A DNA stretch of 64,000 bases, taken from Lysobacter solisilvae (GTDB lineage Bacteria > Pseudomonadota > Gammaproteobacteria > Xanthomonadales > Xanthomonadaceae). The position numbers and the translations under genes were made by a program. Positions within the stretch are counted from its first letter, which is position 1, and the number at the start of each line of letters is the position of its first letter. The notes under the pieces were generated by a model that saw only the letters and a program-made list of their open reading frames with translations, was not told the DNA's origin and did not search any database. The stretch lies in contig NZ_CP071518.1 of the NCBI RefSeq assembly GCF_016613535.2, positions 3,596,001 to 3,660,000 of the forward strand. Direction: 5' to 3'. This document shows positions 61,735 through 64,000 of the stretch, piece by piece.

Positions 61735-62917
61735 ATGAAGCGCGCCGCATCGCTCAGCCTGGTGGCTGGCTTGCTACCACTCGTGCTCTCGGCCTGCCAG
61801 GCGCGCGAGCCGGCAGGTCCCAGCAGCGCGTCAACGGCGCCGGAAGCACCCTCGCCGGTCCGCCCGGCGACCCCGGAGGGTGAACCGGGCGTCCGCGTCA
61901 TCGCCTCCGGCCTCGACCATCCCTGGGCCGTGGCCCTGCTGCCCGACGGCGGCTTCCTGGTCACCGAAAGGCCCGGCCGACTGCGGCGCATTTCGGCCGA
62001 CGGCACGCTGTCCGCCCCCCTCACCGGCGTTCCCGACGTGTTCGCACAAGGCCAGGGTGGCTTGCTCGACGTGGCGCTGGCCCCGGATTTCCCCACCAGC
62101 AAACGCATCTACCTGAGCTACGCCGAACCCGGCGGCGACGGTACCGCCGGTACTGCCGCCGCCATGGCCACGCTGGGCGAATCCGCGATCACCGGCGTGC
62201 GCGTGATCTACCGCCAGGAACCCAAGCTGGAAGGCGGCAACCATTTCGGCTCGCGATTCGCCTTCGACAACGCGGGCCACGTCTTCATCAGCCAGGGCGA
62301 ACGCAACGACCGGCCCACGGCGCAGAAGCTGGACATGCTGCAGGGCAAGCTGGTGCGGCTGAACCTGGATGGCAGCGTACCGGCCGACAATCCCTTCGTC
62401 GGCCGCAAGGATGCGCGCCCTGAAATCTTCAGCTACGGGCACCGCAACATGCAGGGGCTGGCCATCGACCCCCGCACGGGCACGCTGTGGGAGAGCGAAC
62501 ACGGCCCGCGGCGGCGACGAGATCAACCTCCCCCGCGCGGGACGCAACTACGGCTGGCCGGTGATCACGCACGGGATCAACTACTCGGGGTTCCCGATTC
62601 CCGAGTCCACGGGCCGGTCGGCGCCGGGAATGGAGCAGCCGCATCACGTCTGGCTGAAATCGCCCGCGCTTTCGGGCATGGCCTTCCTTACCGGGCATCC
62701 CGGCTCGAAATGGAACGACAGCCTGTTCCTGGGGTCGCTGGTGGAGGGCAACCTGATTCGCCTGTCACTCGACGGCGACCGCATCACCGGCGAGGAGCGA
62801 CTGCTGCAGGAGCGCGGCGAACGCATCCGCGACGTGCGCGTGGGGCCGGACGGGCGCGTGTACGTGCTCACCGACCAGGATGACGGCGCGCTGCTGGAGC
62901 TCGCGCCACCGCGCTGA
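61735..62917 (+). pseudogene. PQQ-dependent aldose sugar dehydrogenase lipoprotein with frameshift
   Basis: From ATG 61735: a lipoprotein signal (LLPLVLSACQARE, lipobox LSAC at about residues 17-20), then a six-bladed beta-propeller of the YliI/soluble glucose dehydrogenase type: VIASGLDHPWAVALLPDGGF, LVTERPGRLRRI, GQGGLLDVALAPDFP, NHFGSRFAFDNAGHVFISQG, FSYGHRNMQGLAIDP. The frame breaks in the expected EHGPRGGDE motif at about 62505-62513, where the GC run is two bases short. The other frame continues EINLPRAGRNYGWPVITHGI to LLELAPPR at 62917. Corrected length is about 394 residues. It oxidises aldose sugars if PQQ is available; no pqq genes are in the window. Confidence 0.87.
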
Positions 62918-62974
62918 AGGGCCGATCGCCGCGGCATGAAGACCCGTTGACAGCCACCGGACTAGGCTGGGTGC

Positions 62975-64000
62975 ATGAATGCCCAGCCCTCCCCGCTTTC
63001 GCGCAGCGCCCAGATCCTCCAGTTCCTGCTGAAGTACCGCACCGCAGGCGTGTTCACCGGGCTCGACCTGGACGCGGCCGCTGCCGCGGGCGAGCCGGCG
63101 GCGGCGGGGAAACCCGAGGAATTCACCGCAGACCTGGAGGCCCTGGGGCCGACCTTCGTCAAGATCGGGCAGGCGCTGTCCACCCGTCCCGACATGGTGC
63201 CGCCGGAATACATCGATGCGCTCGAGCGCATGCAGGACGACGTGGCCCCGATCGACTTCGACCAGGTGCGCGAGGTGGTCGAACAAGCCCTGGGCGTACG
63301 CATCACCAAGGCCTTCCTCGAATTCGACGAAACCCCGCTGGGCTCGGCGTCACTTGCGCAGGTCCATCGCGCCGTGCTGCGCGACGGCCGGCACGTGGCA
63401 GTAAAGGTGCAGCGACCCGACATCGAGAACACCATCCGCGCTGATCTGGATGCGCTCGCCACCGTGGCCGGCCAGGCAGACCGGGTCACCGACCTGGGAC
63501 GCCGGGTGCACTTCGCCGACTGGGTGCACGAGTTCCGCAAGACCCTGCTGGGCGAACTGGACTACCGCAGCGAAGCGGAGAACCTGGAGCGATTCGGCGA
63601 GCACTTCGCCGCCTATCCGCAGTTGTTCGTCCCCGCGCCGGTATGGGACCTGACCTGCAGCCGGGTGCTGACGATGGACCTCGTGGAAGGCACCAAGGTC
63701 ACGCGCGTCTCGGGCCTGCGGCGCACCGAGCAGAAGATGGGCGAGCTGGCCGCGACGCTGATGCGCGCCTATCTCGACCAGACCTTCGTCCACGGCGAGA
63801 TCCACGCCGACCCTCACCCCGGCAACCTGCTGGTGACCAACGACGGCCGCCTGGCGCTGTTCGACCTGGGCATGGTCGCCCACGTCCCGCCCAAACAGCG
63901 CGAGCGCCTGCTGAAGCTGCTGTTCGCGGCGGTGGATGGCCGCGGCGAGGAAGTGGCCTACGAAGCCATCGCGCTGGGCACGCGGCTGGAGGACTTCGAG
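62975..64000 (+). CDS. ABC1/AarF/UbiB-family atypical kinase (C-terminus outside window)
   Basis: The first 342 residues of a UbiB-like protein. The KxGQ motif is in GPTFVKIGQALSTRPDMVPP (about residues 58-77); the Ala-rich nucleotide loop is in FDETPLGSASLAQVHRAVLR; the ATP-binding Lys in VAVKVQRPDIENTI; catalytic residues in HGEIHADPHPGNLL (about 270-283) and FDLGMVAHV. Family members are ATPases supporting ubiquinone synthesis. Unlike canonical UbiB next to ubiE/ubiJ, no ubiquinone genes are near, so this may be a paralogue. Typical length is about 540 residues, so roughly 200 residues and two C-terminal membrane segments are missing. Confidence 0.9.
   Translation, partial: MNAQPSPLSRSAQILQFLLKYRTAGVFTGLDLDAAAAAGEPAAAGKPEEFTADLEALGPTFVKIGQALSTRPDMVPPEYIDALERMQDDVAPIDFDQVREVVEQALGVRITKAFLEFDETPLGSASLAQVHRAVLRDGRHVAVKVQRPDIENTIRADLDALATVAGQADRVTDLGRRVHFADWVHEFRKTLLGELDYRSEAENLERFGEHFAAYPQLFVPAPVWDLTCSRVLTMDLVEGTKVTRVSGLRRTEQKMGELAATLMRAYLDQTFVHGEIHADPHPGNLLVTNDGRLALFDLGMVAHVPPKQRERLLKLLFAAVDGRGEEVAYEAIALGTRLEDFE

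Overview
The window is about 64 kb of very GC-rich, densely coded bacterial chromosome. Gene content and order point to a gammaproteobacterium of the Lysobacterales (Xanthomonadales), in the Lysobacter/Luteimonas/Pseudoxanthomonas range. The main evidence is the chain lolC-lolD-comEC-exbB-exbD-msbA-lpxK-kdsB-uvrC-pgsA-tRNAs, the ygfX-sdhE/sdhBADC/ygfZ neighbourhood, a fused branched-chain 2-oxoacid dehydrogenase E1 and a DUF6116-type small membrane protein. No phage, plasmid, transposase or CRISPR system was seen; most of the window is core genome. GTG and TTG starts and 4-bp ATGA/GTGA overlaps are common.

Region by region. 1-9.2 kb: SelO (cut by the window edge), an NTF2-like protein, DEAD-box helicase DeaD, a dimethylargininase, a flavoprotein, a methyltransferase and the tRNA hydroxylase TrhO. 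Three intergenic repeat systems lie here: a 28-copy helically phased TTCC(G/C)GAA array (5.25-5.83 kb), REPIN-like GGCGGGTC palindromes (8.17-8.45 kb) and a 114-bp tandem repeat (9.2-9.75 kb). 9.8-12.7 kb: an ECF42-type sigma factor with its usual VOC, DGPF/YCII and DUF1428 partners. 13-19.2 kb: a KGG stress protein, two divergent diguanylate cyclases, RhlE, a PhnA-type zinc-ribbon protein and a GlxA-type AraC regulator. 19.2-25.3 kb: a leftward operon of a large Orn/Lys/Arg decarboxylase, an AspT-family exchanger and an OprD-family porin, which looks like a complete uptake-decarboxylation-exchange module. 26.1-38.3 kb: two tRNAs, pgsA, uvrC, then lipid A and envelope biogenesis (kdsB, lpxK, msbA, exbD, exbB), comEC and the lipoprotein sorting genes lolD and lolC. 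38.3-43 kb: ygfX, sdhE, a MAPEG protein and sdhBADC, i.e. succinate dehydrogenase with its flavinylation factor. 43-51 kb: ygfZ, fused E1, GST, GNAT, glutaryl-CoA dehydrogenase and a glycine-zipper envelope protein. 50-64 kb: TatD, TcdA, a membrane-anchored single-CXXCH protein, a glycine-zipper lipoprotein, a cold-shock protein, DUF456, a PLD-type cardiolipin synthase, class I fumarase, a double-FHA membrane protein, an ABC exporter, a PQQ-type sugar dehydrogenase lipoprotein and a UbiB/AarF kinase running off the right edge.

Three otherwise intact conserved genes (AspT-family exchanger, lolD, sugar dehydrogenase) each carry one small indel frameshift in a G/C run. Because lolD is normally essential, base-level sequence error is the simplest explanation, but it has to be checked. 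The most unusual signals are the phased TTCC(G/C)GAA array, the decarboxylase-exchanger-porin operon, and a near-consensus promoter for tRNA-Gly whose -35 element contains the pgsA stop codon.
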